DNA of 64,000 nucleotides from Pseudomonas reinekei (lineage in GTDB: Bacteria > Pseudomonadota > Gammaproteobacteria > Pseudomonadales > Pseudomonadaceae), in assembly GCF_001945365.1 (NCBI RefSeq), contig NZ_MSTQ01000006.1:186001-250000 (forward strand), given 5' to 3'. Position 1 is the first letter of the stretch. Each line of letters starts with the position of its first letter. The translations under genes and the position numbers were made by a program. The notes beneath the pieces were generated by a model, which ran no database searches, was not told where the DNA came from, and saw nothing but the letters and a program-made list of their open reading frames with translations. Below, in pieces: positions 9,664 through 17,708 of this stretch.

Positions 9664-10598
9664 AAATCTCGCTTATTGTTCCGGTGTTCAACGAAGAACA
9701 GTCAATCGACATTTTCTACCGGGCTGTTCGACGAGAGTTGAAGCTCGATGCCGAGGTGGAGATTGTATTTATCAATGACGGCAGTTCCGACCGCACGGCC
9801 GAACAGGCCGCCGCGCTGGCGGAAGCGGACGAGTTGGTCATGCTGATCAACTTTTCCCGCAACTTCGGCAAGGAGCCGGCATTATTTGCCGGCCTTGAGC
9901 ATGCCACCGGCGATGCGGTGATCCCGATGGATGTCGACCTGCAGGATCCCGTCAGCGTCATCCCGCTGCTCGTGGACCGATGGCAAAAAGGCGCGGATGT
10001 CGTATTGGCCAAACGTCGCGACCGGGGCGCCGACGGCTATCTGAAGCGCCACAGTGCGTCGCTGTTCTACCACCTCTTGAATCGTATCTCGTACACCCGG
10101 ATCGAAGAAAACGTCGGCGATTTCCGGCTGATGGACCGCAAAGTGGTCGATGTGATCCGCACCTTGCCCGAGCACCAGCTGTTCATGAAAGGGGTATTGT
10201 CGTGGGCCGGCTTCACTACCGTGGTCGTGGAATACGAACGGGCTCGGCGTGTCGCGGGCAATAGCAAGTTCAACGGCTGGAAGCTATGGAACCTGGCGCT
10301 GGAGGGGGTGACGTCGTTCAGCACCGTGCCATTGCGACTATGGACTTACGTCGGTGGCGCCGTGTCGATCTTCGCCGTGCTGTACGCGGTGTACATGGTG
10401 CTGGACAAGATTTTCTTCGGCAACAGCGTGCCCGGGTATCCGTCGCTGATGACCGCCATTCTGTTTCTGGGCGGTGTGCAGTTGATCGGCATCGGCATCC
10501 TCGGTGAATACGTCGGGCGGATTTACATCGAGGCCAAGCATCGGCCTCGATATGTCATCAAGGACATCGTTGGCGGCAAAGACCGGCATGAGCGCTGA
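9660..10598 (+). CDS. gtrB: GtrB-like polyprenyl-phosphate glycosyltransferase (GT2)
   Basis: A 312-residue GT2 enzyme. The N-terminal fold begins [16 protein letters not shown], has [10 protein letters not shown] and the metal-binding VDLQDP, and ends with two membrane segments (about residues 228-255 and 262-290). The family (GtrB, Dpm1/CsbB type) transfers a hexose from a UDP-sugar to undecaprenyl phosphate on the cytoplasmic face. It overlaps gtrA by 4 nt and gtrC by 11 nt, so the three are translationally coupled. It supplies the lipid-linked sugar flipped by GtrA and used by the following membrane transferase. Confidence 0.88.
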   Translation: MKISLIVPVFNEEQSIDIFYRAVRRELKLDAEVEIVFINDGSSDRTAEQAAALAEADELVMLINFSRNFGKEPALFAGLEHATGDAVIPMDVDLQDPVSVIPLLVDRWQKGADVVLAKRRDRGADGYLKRHSASLFYHLLNRISYTRIEENVGDFRLMDRKVVDVIRTLPEHQLFMKGVLSWAGFTTVVVEYERARRVAGNSKFNGWKLWNLALEGVTSFSTVPLRLWTYVGGAVSIFAVLYAVYMVLDKIFFGNSVPGYPSLMTAILFLGGVQLIGIGILGEYVGRIYIEAKHRPRYVIKDIVGGKDRHER

Positions 10599-12108
10599 CA
10601 TGGGCAGGCTCGGCGACTTTTTCATAAAGGAGCTCGGGGGCCGCCAGGTCTGGCTGTTTTTTCTGATCGCGACGTTGCTGTACGTCTTGCCACTGATCCT
10701 CGCGGACTATCCCTACATCGATGACAACTGGCGTTCACTGTCGGGCGGCATGGCCTGGGCAGAGCAGGGGCGATTATTCACCGAACTGTTCTACAACGCG
10801 CTGACCTTCACCGGCGCCGCGCCGAACATCTTTCCCTTGCCGTTGTTGTTAGCCACGCTGGCGATGACCTCGGCGCTGACCAGCCTGACTTTCCACTATT
10901 TTCGCCAGCCGACCATCGCCTGTTGCCTGGTGTTGTTGCCGCTCTGGTACAACCCGTTTTTCCTGCAGAACCTGTCCTACCAATATGACGGCGCGCCGAT
11001 GGTCTTGAGCGTGGTCGCGGTGATTTACGCGATCACCTGGCGTCACCCGCGCCGCAGTCTGCAATGGCTGGTGCCTGCCTTCCTGATCGCGCTGGCGCTG
11101 GGTTTGTATCAGGTGAGCCTGAATGTGTTTCTGGGCCTGTGTTGTCTTGAGGTGCTCAGGATCGCCCACGATAAACAGGCGTGGCCGGCATGGTTGAGTG
11201 TGATCGGCGGGAAATGTGCGCAGGTCTTGCTTGGCTGGTTGATCTACGGCGTCAGCGCGTTCCCGTTCATGGGCCATGGTCGGACGTTGATGTTGAATCT
11301 GTCAGCGCAGCCCTGGCTGCAATTGCAGATAAACGCCGAACGTGTGCTGGAGAAAATCATGCTGCTGTTTCATGGCGGCTTTGCGTGGGTGTTCGCCGGG
11401 CTGTTGTTATGCGCCATCGCCGGTGCGGTCCGGCTCGCATTGACCCTATGGCAGCGCGAAGACAGTGGGACTGCAAAACTTCTGGCCGGTCTCTTGTGCG
11501 TGCTGGTCGTGCCAGTGGTGGTGGTGCTGGTGTCCGGTATTGCGTTGCTGTTTCGCGACTTCAATGAAGGCGCCAGAACCTTGATGGGGTTTGCCGTGTT
11601 GCTGGTGCTGCTGTTCTATTTGAGCCATTTGGCGCTGGCGTCGGTGCATGAGCGGTTGCCGCTGTTGCTGGTAGTGCCGCTGCTGGCGATGCTGTCGTTG
11701 TCATTCGCCTATGGCCGGGTGCTGACGGTGCAGAAAACCTTCGCCGCCAGTGCCTTGTTCAGCCTTGAGCGCGACATTGCGAGCCTGCAAGGGCTGCGTG
11801 ACGCCAAGCGCATCTACATGTCGGTGACCTATTCAGACCTTTGGCTGGTGGGGGCGGCGGGTTCTTACAAACGCCTGCCGGTGCTGCACTATCTGCTCAA
11901 TATCGACTTTTACATGTTGGCCGAGAATCTGCCCAAGGTGGGCATTACCAACGTGGTCGCCGAGAAGGAACGGCGTAACGCCACGCGCGTGGGCTACCAG
12001 CATTTCCCGGCCCTGGTGGAGAACCGGTACTACCGGATTTACCTGATTGGCGATTACGGATTTATCGTCTTCAAAGAGCCGGGTCGGATCAAAACGTTGC
12101 GTTGGTGA
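10588..12108 (+). CDS. GtrC/GtrII-like membrane glucosyltransferase
   Basis: A 506-residue polytopic membrane protein. ATG 10588 is chosen because it keeps a short overlap with gtrB and gives the usual N-terminus: a cytoplasmic stretch, the first membrane helix [15 protein letters not shown], then a periplasmic [10 protein letters not shown] loop with acidic residues like those proposed as catalytic in GT-C enzymes. About ten more helices follow and the C-terminal ~90 residues are soluble. The family (glucosyltransferase domain, GtrII) attaches the lipid-linked glucose to O-antigen or another surface polymer. The third gtr gene normally decides acceptor specificity and is the most divergent, so the acceptor cannot be told here. 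Confidence 0.75.
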   Translation: MSADMGRLGDFFIKELGGRQVWLFFLIATLLYVLPLILADYPYIDDNWRSLSGGMAWAEQGRLFTELFYNALTFTGAAPNIFPLPLLLATLAMTSALTSLTFHYFRQPTIACCLVLLPLWYNPFFLQNLSYQYDGAPMVLSVVAVIYAITWRHPRRSLQWLVPAFLIALALGLYQVSLNVFLGLCCLEVLRIAHDKQAWPAWLSVIGGKCAQVLLGWLIYGVSAFPFMGHGRTLMLNLSAQPWLQLQINAERVLEKIMLLFHGGFAWVFAGLLLCAIAGAVRLALTLWQREDSGTAKLLAGLLCVLVVPVVVVLVSGIALLFRDFNEGARTLMGFAVLLVLLFYLSHLALASVHERLPLLLVVPLLAMLSLSFAYGRVLTVQKTFAASALFSLERDIASLQGLRDAKRIYMSVTYSDLWLVGAAGSYKRLPVLHYLLNIDFYMLAENLPKVGITNVVAEKERRNATRVGYQHFPALVENRYYRIYLIGDYGFIVFKEPGRIKTLRW

Positions 12109-12144
12109 AGATCAAGAGATCGCAGCCTGCGATCTCTTGATCTT
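12108..12144. terminator. Bidirectional hairpin between convergent genes
   Basis: Perfect 17-bp stem: AAGATCAAGAGATCGCA at 12108-12124 pairs with 12128-12144 around a 3-nt loop. It begins at the last base of the gtrC stop codon and ends 3 nt before the stop of the convergent glutamate synthase-like gene. It can serve both strands: the + strand continues into TTT/TTTGATC and the - strand ends in CTT. Confidence 0.75.
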
Positions 12145-12147
12145 TGA

Positions 12148-13767
12148 TCAGGCCGCCGCTACTTCATTGGGCTCAAAACTGTCCGCCCGCGCCATCTGCC
12201 ACATCCGCGAATAGAACTCGCCATTCACTTCGCCGGTGAGCAGTTCGCCGGGTTTGAGGAAGACATGCAGCTGCGAGAACAGCTTGATCTCGGTGGCCGA
12301 CATGCGCCGCACCAGATGCTTGGCCGACAGCTGCGACGGATGTTCGAGACCGGCGGCAGCCAGCATTTCGGCCAGGCCCTTGAGGGTGTTGCGGTGGAAG
12401 TTATAAACGCGCTGGGCCTTGTCCGGCACCACCAGCGCGCGTTGGCGCAGGGTGTCCTGGGTGGCGACGCCGGTCGGGCATTTGTTGGTGTGGCAGCTCT
12501 GCGACTGAATGCAGCCGATGGCGAACATGAAGCCTCGCGCCGAGTTGGCCCAGTCGGCGCCGATGGCCAGCACGCTGGCGATGTCGAAGGCGCTGACGAT
12601 CTTGCCGCTGGCGCCGAGTTTGATCTTGTCCCGCAGGTTCAGGCCGACCAGGGTGTTGTGCACGAACAGCAGGCCTTCGCGCATTGGCACGCCGATGTGG
12701 TCGGTGAACTCCACGGGCGCGGCGCCGGTGCCGCCTTCCTTGCCGTCGACCACGATGAAGTCCGGGAGGATGCCGGTTTCCAGCATGGCCTTGGCGATGC
12801 CCATGAACTCCCACGGATGACCGAGACAGAACTTGAAGCCCACCGGTTTGCCGCCGGACAGCTCACGCAGTTGCTGAATGAAATGCATCAGTTCGATCGG
12901 CGTGGAAAACGCGCTGTGGCGTGACGGCGAAATGCAGTCTTCGCCCATCAGGATGCCGCGGGTGTCGGCGATTTCCCGGGTGACCTTGTGCTTGGGTAGG
13001 ATGCCGCCATGTCCGGGTTTGGCGCCTTGGCTCATCTTGATTTCGATCATCCGCACTTGTGGCGTTTGCGCCTGCGCGGCGAAGCGCTCCGGGTCGAAGC
13101 GGCCATCGCTGGTGCGGCAACCGAAGTAGCCGCTGCCGAGCTCCCAGGTCAGGTCGCCACCGTGTTCGCGGTGATAGGGGCTGATGCTGCCTTCGCCGGT
13201 GTCATGGGCGAAATTACCGAGTTTGGCGCCCTGGTTCAGCGCGCGGATGGCGTTGGCGCTGAGCGAGCCAAAACTCATGGCCGAGATGTTGAACACCGAC
13301 GCGGAATACGGCTGGGTGCACTGCGGGCCACCGACCATTACGCGAAAACCGCTGGGGTCGCTCAACGGCGCCGGGCGCATGGAGTGGCCGATGAATTCGA
13401 AGCCCGACTGGTACACATCGATCAGCGTACCGAACGGTTTGTCGGCGCTTTCATTCTTCGCCCGGGAATAAACCAGCGAACGCTGGGCGCGGGAGAAGGG
13501 CAGGGCGTCGCTGTCGGATTCGAGCAGATACTGGCGGATCTCCGGGCGAATGCCTTCGACCAGATATCGAATGTTGCCGAGGATCGGGTAGTTGCGGCGC
13601 ACCGCATGAGGGCTTTGCAGCAGGTCGAACAGGCCGAGCAGGCTGAGTACGCCGGTGATGGCGGTAATTGGCCAGAGCCAGTCATGTTCGAGGAAGGGCA
13701 GGCTGGCGAGGGTGAAAATCACGCAGACGGCAAAGAAGGCGTAGCGGCTCAGGAGTGACAGGCTCAT
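12148..13767 (-). CDS. FMN-binding glutamate synthase family protein
   Basis: 539 residues. Two hydrophobic segments near the N-terminus (residues ~5-45) are followed by a glutamate synthase central/FMN domain: SAMSFGSLS, GEGSISPYH, then KPGHGGILPK, GGTGAAP and the cysteine cluster CIQSQSCHTNKCPTG, which matches the 3Fe-4S ligand pattern C-x5-C-x4-C. It lacks the glutaminase and GltD parts of classical GOGAT, so it is a stand-alone flavin/iron-sulphur protein whose substrate is not established. It is convergent with gtrC. Upstream are a REP pair and a decayed LuxR gene. Confidence 0.85.
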   Translation of the reverse strand: MSLSLLSRYAFFAVCVIFTLASLPFLEHDWLWPITAITGVLSLLGLFDLLQSPHAVRRNYPILGNIRYLVEGIRPEIRQYLLESDSDALPFSRAQRSLVYSRAKNESADKPFGTLIDVYQSGFEFIGHSMRPAPLSDPSGFRVMVGGPQCTQPYSASVFNISAMSFGSLSANAIRALNQGAKLGNFAHDTGEGSISPYHREHGGDLTWELGSGYFGCRTSDGRFDPERFAAQAQTPQVRMIEIKMSQGAKPGHGGILPKHKVTREIADTRGILMGEDCISPSRHSAFSTPIELMHFIQQLRELSGGKPVGFKFCLGHPWEFMGIAKAMLETGILPDFIVVDGKEGGTGAAPVEFTDHIGVPMREGLLFVHNTLVGLNLRDKIKLGASGKIVSAFDIASVLAIGADWANSARGFMFAIGCIQSQSCHTNKCPTGVATQDTLRQRALVVPDKAQRVYNFHRNTLKGLAEMLAAAGLEHPSQLSAKHLVRRMSATEIKLFSQLHVFLKPGELLTGEVNGEFYSRMWQMARADSFEPNEVAAA

Positions 13768-13814
13768 ACGGTTTCCTTGGGTTCGGACTCGATGGTTCGG
13801 TGCAGACAGCTTTT

Positions 13815-13944
13815 GTGGCGAGGGAGCTTGCTCCCGCTCGGCTGCGCAGCCGCCGCAAAACCTGTTGACGGATTTTTTCTTACTGTACGCGGTGTTGGTT
13901 GGGGGACCGCTTCACGGTCCAGCGGGAGCAAGCTCCCTCGCCAC
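13815..13944. repeat. REP doublet (REPIN-like), GTGGCGAGGGAGCTTGCTCCC family
   Basis: Two inverted REP copies face each other. GTGGCGAGGGAGCTTGCTCCC starts at 13815 and its reverse complement ends at 13944, with about 85 bp between them that includes a GGACCG/CGGTCC hairpin. The same doublet structure with different spacer sequence is at 26284-26414, which indicates a dispersed element. Confidence 0.85.
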
Positions 13945-13968
13945 AGGTGTCCTGCAATGCAAGGGTTA

Positions 13969-14411
13969 TCAGGCATTTTGCGCCTGCAGAAAAATCGAAA
14001 ACAGCTCGGACTGGGACTTGATCCCCAGCTTGCTGTACATGTGTTTCATGTAACAGGCACAACGTGCAGTCGCCTTCGGGCTGACAATTTAACTGGATTT
14101 CGTCGGCCACGACATTCACACGAAAGTATCGATGATAGTACTCGGTGAGTTCGAAATGCACCGGCGCCACCTCCGACAAACGATACAAACCGGTGCGCGA
14201 GTGTTCGCGGCAGGCGATGTAGAACGAATCGAGCAGGTACAAACCGCGCAGGTAGTCCTGGAACAACGGGGCGGGGCCGCCGTCTTCGCCTGGGCACTCG
14301 GCGAATACTTGCGGGTGCTGGTCGGCGCTGAACAGCAACGCCACCCATCTGTCGCAGGGCACGTACTGATCCAGCAACCGGACAAGCTGAGTCCAGAAAT
14401 TGGGGGGCAGG
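13969..14411 (-). pseudogene. LuxR-family transcriptional regulator remnant (internal deletion, frameshift, no start codon)
   Basis: Reading leftwards from 14411, the frame gives LPPNFWTQLVRLLDQYVPCDRW to EGDCTLCL, the sensing half of a LuxR-type regulator. At about 14063 the coding sense jumps. The same frame continues as nonsense (HETHVQQAGD), while the next frame reads MKHMYSKLGIKSQSELFSIF and ends QAQNA-stop at 13969, which is the last half of a LuxR helix-turn-helix. About 90-100 codons, including most of the HTH, are therefore missing and the two halves are out of frame. At the 5' end, codons before LPPNF are CTA ACT GAC after a stop, so there is no ATG. An open frame of 165 codons starts at 14377 but cannot make a working regulator. 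Confidence 0.75.
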
Positions 14412-14867
14412 TCAGTTAGTCAGTGGTTTCTTTCGCTCGCTCTTCTTTTTGTCGCGGGCCAGGGCGTTGATGCAGTAGTTGATGTGATAGAAGGTGAATA
14501 GCACCGAAAAGACGCGATTTATACGCGGTTCAAAACCGTGTTTGGTCATGGTGTAAATCCTAAGCGCCCTTCGTACTCGGAAGCACCAAGCCACGGCAAG
14601 CAACCAAACCGTAGCGGCCCACAAAAGACTCAATCCTGGAAAGAAATGGCTAATGGAGAGAGCAGCCACATAAACCCAGGTCACGGTAATCAGATATCCA
14701 ATCAGAAAACCCTTACTCATTACCTTGATATGCGTCACTTCTTCGATTGCGGTGGAGGCTTTGTATAGCCAGATGTACATGTAAGCCCCTGCCGTCACGA
14801 TCGTCAGCAGGCATAGATAAAAAGTATTGGTATCGATTTTTTCTTTCAATGTCGAAATATCGGACAT
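14412..14867 (-). CDS. Small DUF4234-like membrane protein
   Basis: 151 residues with about four hydrophobic segments. The first, NTFYLCLLTIVTAGAYMYIW, resembles the opening segment of DUF4234 membrane proteins (a WxxxxLTxGxYxxxW-type pattern). The C-terminus is strongly basic (ARDKKKSERKK). Function is unknown. Base usage is slightly more AT-rich than its neighbours. The stop at 14412 abuts the 5' end of the decayed LuxR gene, so the regulator may once have been read from the same transcript. Confidence 0.55.
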   Translation of the reverse strand: MSDISTLKEKIDTNTFYLCLLTIVTAGAYMYIWLYKASTAIEEVTHIKVMSKGFLIGYLITVTWVYVAALSISHFFPGLSLLWAATVWLLAVAWCFRVRRALRIYTMTKHGFEPRINRVFSVLFTFYHINYCINALARDKKKSERKKPLTN

Positions 14868-15040
14868 GCTGGACGTTCCATTGGCAGCGGTTTTGGCGGT
14901 TCAGCACGCTATCAAACTCGAACGTGGGAAATTTCTGGGCTTGCTGGCGGAGCATTCCGTTTCTATTAGAACTCAATCCTTGGCGGTGCCATTAGGGCAT
15001 GGGATTCTATGCACCCGTCAGCATGGACCCGTGCCAAACA

Positions 15041-15484
15041 ATGTGTTTTTCCACCGAGGTAGCCCCTAACGATTCGACACTTATCCACATCGCCGCCGCC
15101 CTGCTGATCGGCCCCGATGGCCGAACCCTGCTGGTGCGCAAGCGTGGCACCACGGCATTCATGCAACCGGGAGGCAAGATCGAGCCCCATGAATTGCCGG
15201 TCCACGCCCTGGCCCGGGAGCTGGAAGAGGAGCTGGGTCTGGATATTGACCCGGCTCAGGCCGTTTACCTCGGTCATTTTTCGGCACCGGCCGCGAACGA
15301 GCCGGGCTTTGTCGTACACGCCGAGCTTTTTCAGCTGAGCATTGATCCGGATGTCACCCCGCAGGCAGAGATCGAAGAGGTGATCTGGATCGATCCGGCC
15401 ACCGATGGCGGTGTCAGCCTGGCGCCATTGACACGGGACCTGATCCTGCCGTTTTATCGAGCATCGCTGACCGCGATTGCCTGA
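15041..15484 (+). CDS. NUDIX hydrolase
   Basis: 147 residues from ATG 15041. The Nudix box is complete: G-x5-E-x7-REL-x-EE-x-GL, beginning GGKIEPHE and ending RELEEELGL. Members hydrolyse nucleoside diphosphates linked to another moiety; the substrate cannot be told from the sequence. The frame is open with ATGs at 14999 and 15023; I prefer 15041 because MCFSTEVxxxxxLIHIAAALL is the length I expect, but no start has a strong Shine-Dalgarno. It is followed 22 bp later by the LysE exporter and may be co-transcribed. Confidence 0.85.
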   Translation: MCFSTEVAPNDSTLIHIAAALLIGPDGRTLLVRKRGTTAFMQPGGKIEPHELPVHALARELEEELGLDIDPAQAVYLGHFSAPAANEPGFVVHAELFQLSIDPDVTPQAEIEEVIWIDPATDGGVSLAPLTRDLILPFYRASLTAIA

Positions 15485-15506
15485 TCAATCACGCCAAGGA
15501 ACCGCC

Positions 15507-16145
15507 ATGATCCCGCTTCAGGACCTGCTGATTTTCGCCGCTGCCGCGTTGCTGATGGTGCTGACGCCGGGGCCGAACATGATCTACCTGATCTCCCGTT
15601 CGATCTGCCAGGGGCGCAAGGCCGGGGTCACGTCGTTGCTCGGGGTGGTCGCGGGTTTCTTCGTGCATCTGTTTGCGGCGGCGGCCGGTTTGACCGCGGT
15701 GTTCCTGGCGGTGCCGATGGCTTATGAAGTGCTGAAATGGGCCGGCGCTTTGTACCTGTTGTGGCTGGCCTGGCAGGCGGTCAAGCCCGGTGCGCGGTCG
15801 CCGTTCGAAGCCCGGCAGTTGCCGCCGGACTCTGCGCGAAAACTGATCACCATGGGCTTTCTGACCAGCGCCTTGAACCCGAAAATCGCGGTGTTTTATC
15901 TCTCGGTCTTTCCGCAGTTCATCATTCCGGAACACGGTTCGGTGTTCACCCAAAGCATTGTGTTGGGCCTGACCCAGATCAGCGTCAGTTTTTGCGTCAA
16001 CCTGCTGATTGCCCTGTTCGCGGCGGGCATCGCCTCGTGGTTCGTCAACAACCCGACCTGGCTGGCGATGCAGCGTTACTTCATGGGCTTCGTGCTGGGC
16101 GGTTTGGCATTGCGCCTGATGCTTGAACAGCGCAGGACGGCGTGA
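15507..16145 (+). CDS. LysE-family amino acid exporter
   Basis: 212 residues with about six membrane segments. It opens with LTPGPNMIYLISRSICQGRKAG, the LysE/RhtB signature (TPGPN). ATG 15507 is preceded by AAGGAA (15496-15501). RhtB-type carriers export amino acids or homoserine lactone; the specific substrate is unknown. The GNAT gene that follows overlaps its stop (GTGA). Confidence 0.88.
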   Translation: MIPLQDLLIFAAAALLMVLTPGPNMIYLISRSICQGRKAGVTSLLGVVAGFFVHLFAAAAGLTAVFLAVPMAYEVLKWAGALYLLWLAWQAVKPGARSPFEARQLPPDSARKLITMGFLTSALNPKIAVFYLSVFPQFIIPEHGSVFTQSIVLGLTQISVSFCVNLLIALFAAGIASWFVNNPTWLAMQRYFMGFVLGGLALRLMLEQRRTA

Positions 16146-16645
16146 GCATGTGGATCGAACGACTGAATGCCAGTCACGCCCTGGCTTATCGGGAATTGAT
16201 GCTGGAAGCTTATGACCGTCACCCGCAGGCGTTTACCTCCAGCGTGCGCGAACGGGCGACCATGCCATTGCAATGGTGGGAGTCGCGCCTGATCAGCAAG
16301 CTCGACGCGGTTTTCGGCGCATTTGAAGAGGGCAAGCTGGCGGGCATTGTCGGGCTGGCGTTCGAACCTCGGGAAAAGGCCCGGCACAAGGCGACGCTGT
16401 TTGGCATGTACGTGTCGGCCAATGTCCGTCAACGCGGACTCGGCTATCAGCTGGTGCAGGCGGTGTTGGCCGAGGCGCAGCAACATCCGCAACTGCGCCT
16501 GATCAAACTGACCGTCACCGCCGGCAATGACGCGGCGTTCAAGCTGTACCAGCGCTGCGGCTTCATCCAGTTCGGCCTGGAACCGATGGCGGTGCGGGTC
16601 GGTGAAGAATACTTCGACAAAATTCACATGTGGCGTGAACTCTAA
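16142..16645 (+). CDS. GNAT-family N-acetyltransferase
   Basis: 167 residues. The acetyl-CoA loop is visible as LFGMYVSANVRQRGLGYQL (motif A, V-x-x-x-x-RxxGxG). The remaining fold matches GNAT: an N-terminal helix, a KLTVTAGN strand and YxRCGFxxFG near the end. The start is GTG 16142, overlapping the lysE stop, or ATG 16148; AGGA at 16134-16137 sits closer to the ideal distance for the ATG. Its substrate is unknown. Position behind a LysE exporter suggests amino-acid-like compounds, but that is only context. Confidence 0.82.
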   Translation: MSMWIERLNASHALAYRELMLEAYDRHPQAFTSSVRERATMPLQWWESRLISKLDAVFGAFEEGKLAGIVGLAFEPREKARHKATLFGMYVSANVRQRGLGYQLVQAVLAEAQQHPQLRLIKLTVTAGNDAAFKLYQRCGFIQFGLEPMAVRVGEEYFDKIHMWREL

Positions 16646-16680
16646 ACCTCACCAGGATCCCCACAAAGAAAGGTGCTGTT

Positions 16681-17598
16681 CTAGCGAACTGCGCTAACCC
16701 CATCCAGCGTCGAAAACGACGTGTCTTTCGCCGTCAGCAAGAAATCACGCATGTACGGCGCATCCAGCATGTCCGCCCGAATGGCCGCATACAGCGTTGC
16801 GAACAGACCTTTCTCGCCCAGGCGCTTGGCCTTCACATAGCCCCGTGAGCTGTATTCATGCAGCGCCCAATGGGGCATGCCGCACACACCGCGTCCGCTC
16901 GCTACCAGTTGCATCATCATCACCGTCAGTTCCGACGTGCGGACCTGGGCCGGTTCGACGTCGGCGGGTTCGAGGAAGCGGGTGAAGATGTCGAGGCGAT
17001 CCCTTTCCACCGGATAGGTGATCAAGGTTTCCGTCAGCAAGTCTTCCGGGACGATGTAGGCCTTGCTCGCCAGTTTGTGCTGGTTGGCCACGGCGAGCAT
17101 CGCTTCGTAAGTGAACAGCGGCACATAGGTGATGCCCACCAGATCCACCGGATCGGACGTCACCACGAGGTCCAGGTCGCCACGGGCCAAGGCTGGCAAT
17201 GGTGCGAAAGAGAAACCCGACGCCAGGTCCAGCTCGACCTCCGGCCAGGCATCGCGGAACTGGTCGATGGTCGGCATCAGCCACTGGAAGCAACTGTGGC
17301 ACTCGATGGCCATGTGCAAGCGTCCGGCGGTGCCACCAGCCAGCCGCGCTATGTCGCGCTCGGCAGCGCGCAGCAGCGGCAGGGTGGCGTCGGCCAGTTG
17401 CAGCAGGCGCAGACCGGCGCTGGTGAAACGCACCGGTTTGGTCTTGCGCACGAACAGCGGCATGCCCATGCGCTCCTCCAGTTCCTTGAACTGGTGGGAC
17501 AGCGCCGATTGGGTCAGGTGCAAGCGGTCGGCCGCATCTACCAGGCTGTCGGCTTCGCGCAAGGCGTGCAGGGTCTTGAGGTGACGGATTTCAAGCAC
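16681..17598 (-). CDS. metR: LysR-type regulator of methionine synthesis
   Basis: 305 residues from GTG 17598 (VLEIRHLKTLHALREADSL), preceded by GGAG at a good distance. The frame is open for 19 more codons upstream, but these would run into the metE promoter. It has an N-terminal winged HTH (AADRLHLTQSALSHQFKELE) and a C-terminal LysR effector domain. MetR uses homocysteine as co-inducer and activates metE. The divergent position next to metE, with only 110 bp between them, supports the identification. Confidence 0.9.
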   Translation of the reverse strand: MLEIRHLKTLHALREADSLVDAADRLHLTQSALSHQFKELEERMGMPLFVRKTKPVRFTSAGLRLLQLADATLPLLRAAERDIARLAGGTAGRLHMAIECHSCFQWLMPTIDQFRDAWPEVELDLASGFSFAPLPALARGDLDLVVTSDPVDLVGITYVPLFTYEAMLAVANQHKLASKAYIVPEDLLTETLITYPVERDRLDIFTRFLEPADVEPAQVRTSELTVMMMQLVASGRGVCGMPHWALHEYSSRGYVKAKRLGEKGLFATLYAAIRADMLDAPYMRDFLLTAKDTSFSTLDGVSAVR

Positions 17599-17708
17599 CG
17601 TGGGGCTCCATGAGGAAAACTTGTGATCAACACGAAAAGGTTGAGTTTGTCTCATGTTGCCCTGGCTGTCGACAATAGCGCCATCTTTTACACAGGAGCA
17701 CCTTCGAC

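Noticed and set aside
13880..14377. The 165-codon open frame as an intact gene
   Set aside because: Its C-terminal third is out of frame relative to a recognisable LuxR HTH tail and continues into REP sequence, so it is part of a pseudogene.
17599..17708. MetR boxes between metR and metE
   Set aside because: Expected from biology, but no clean TGAA-N5-TTCA match is present, so no site was called.
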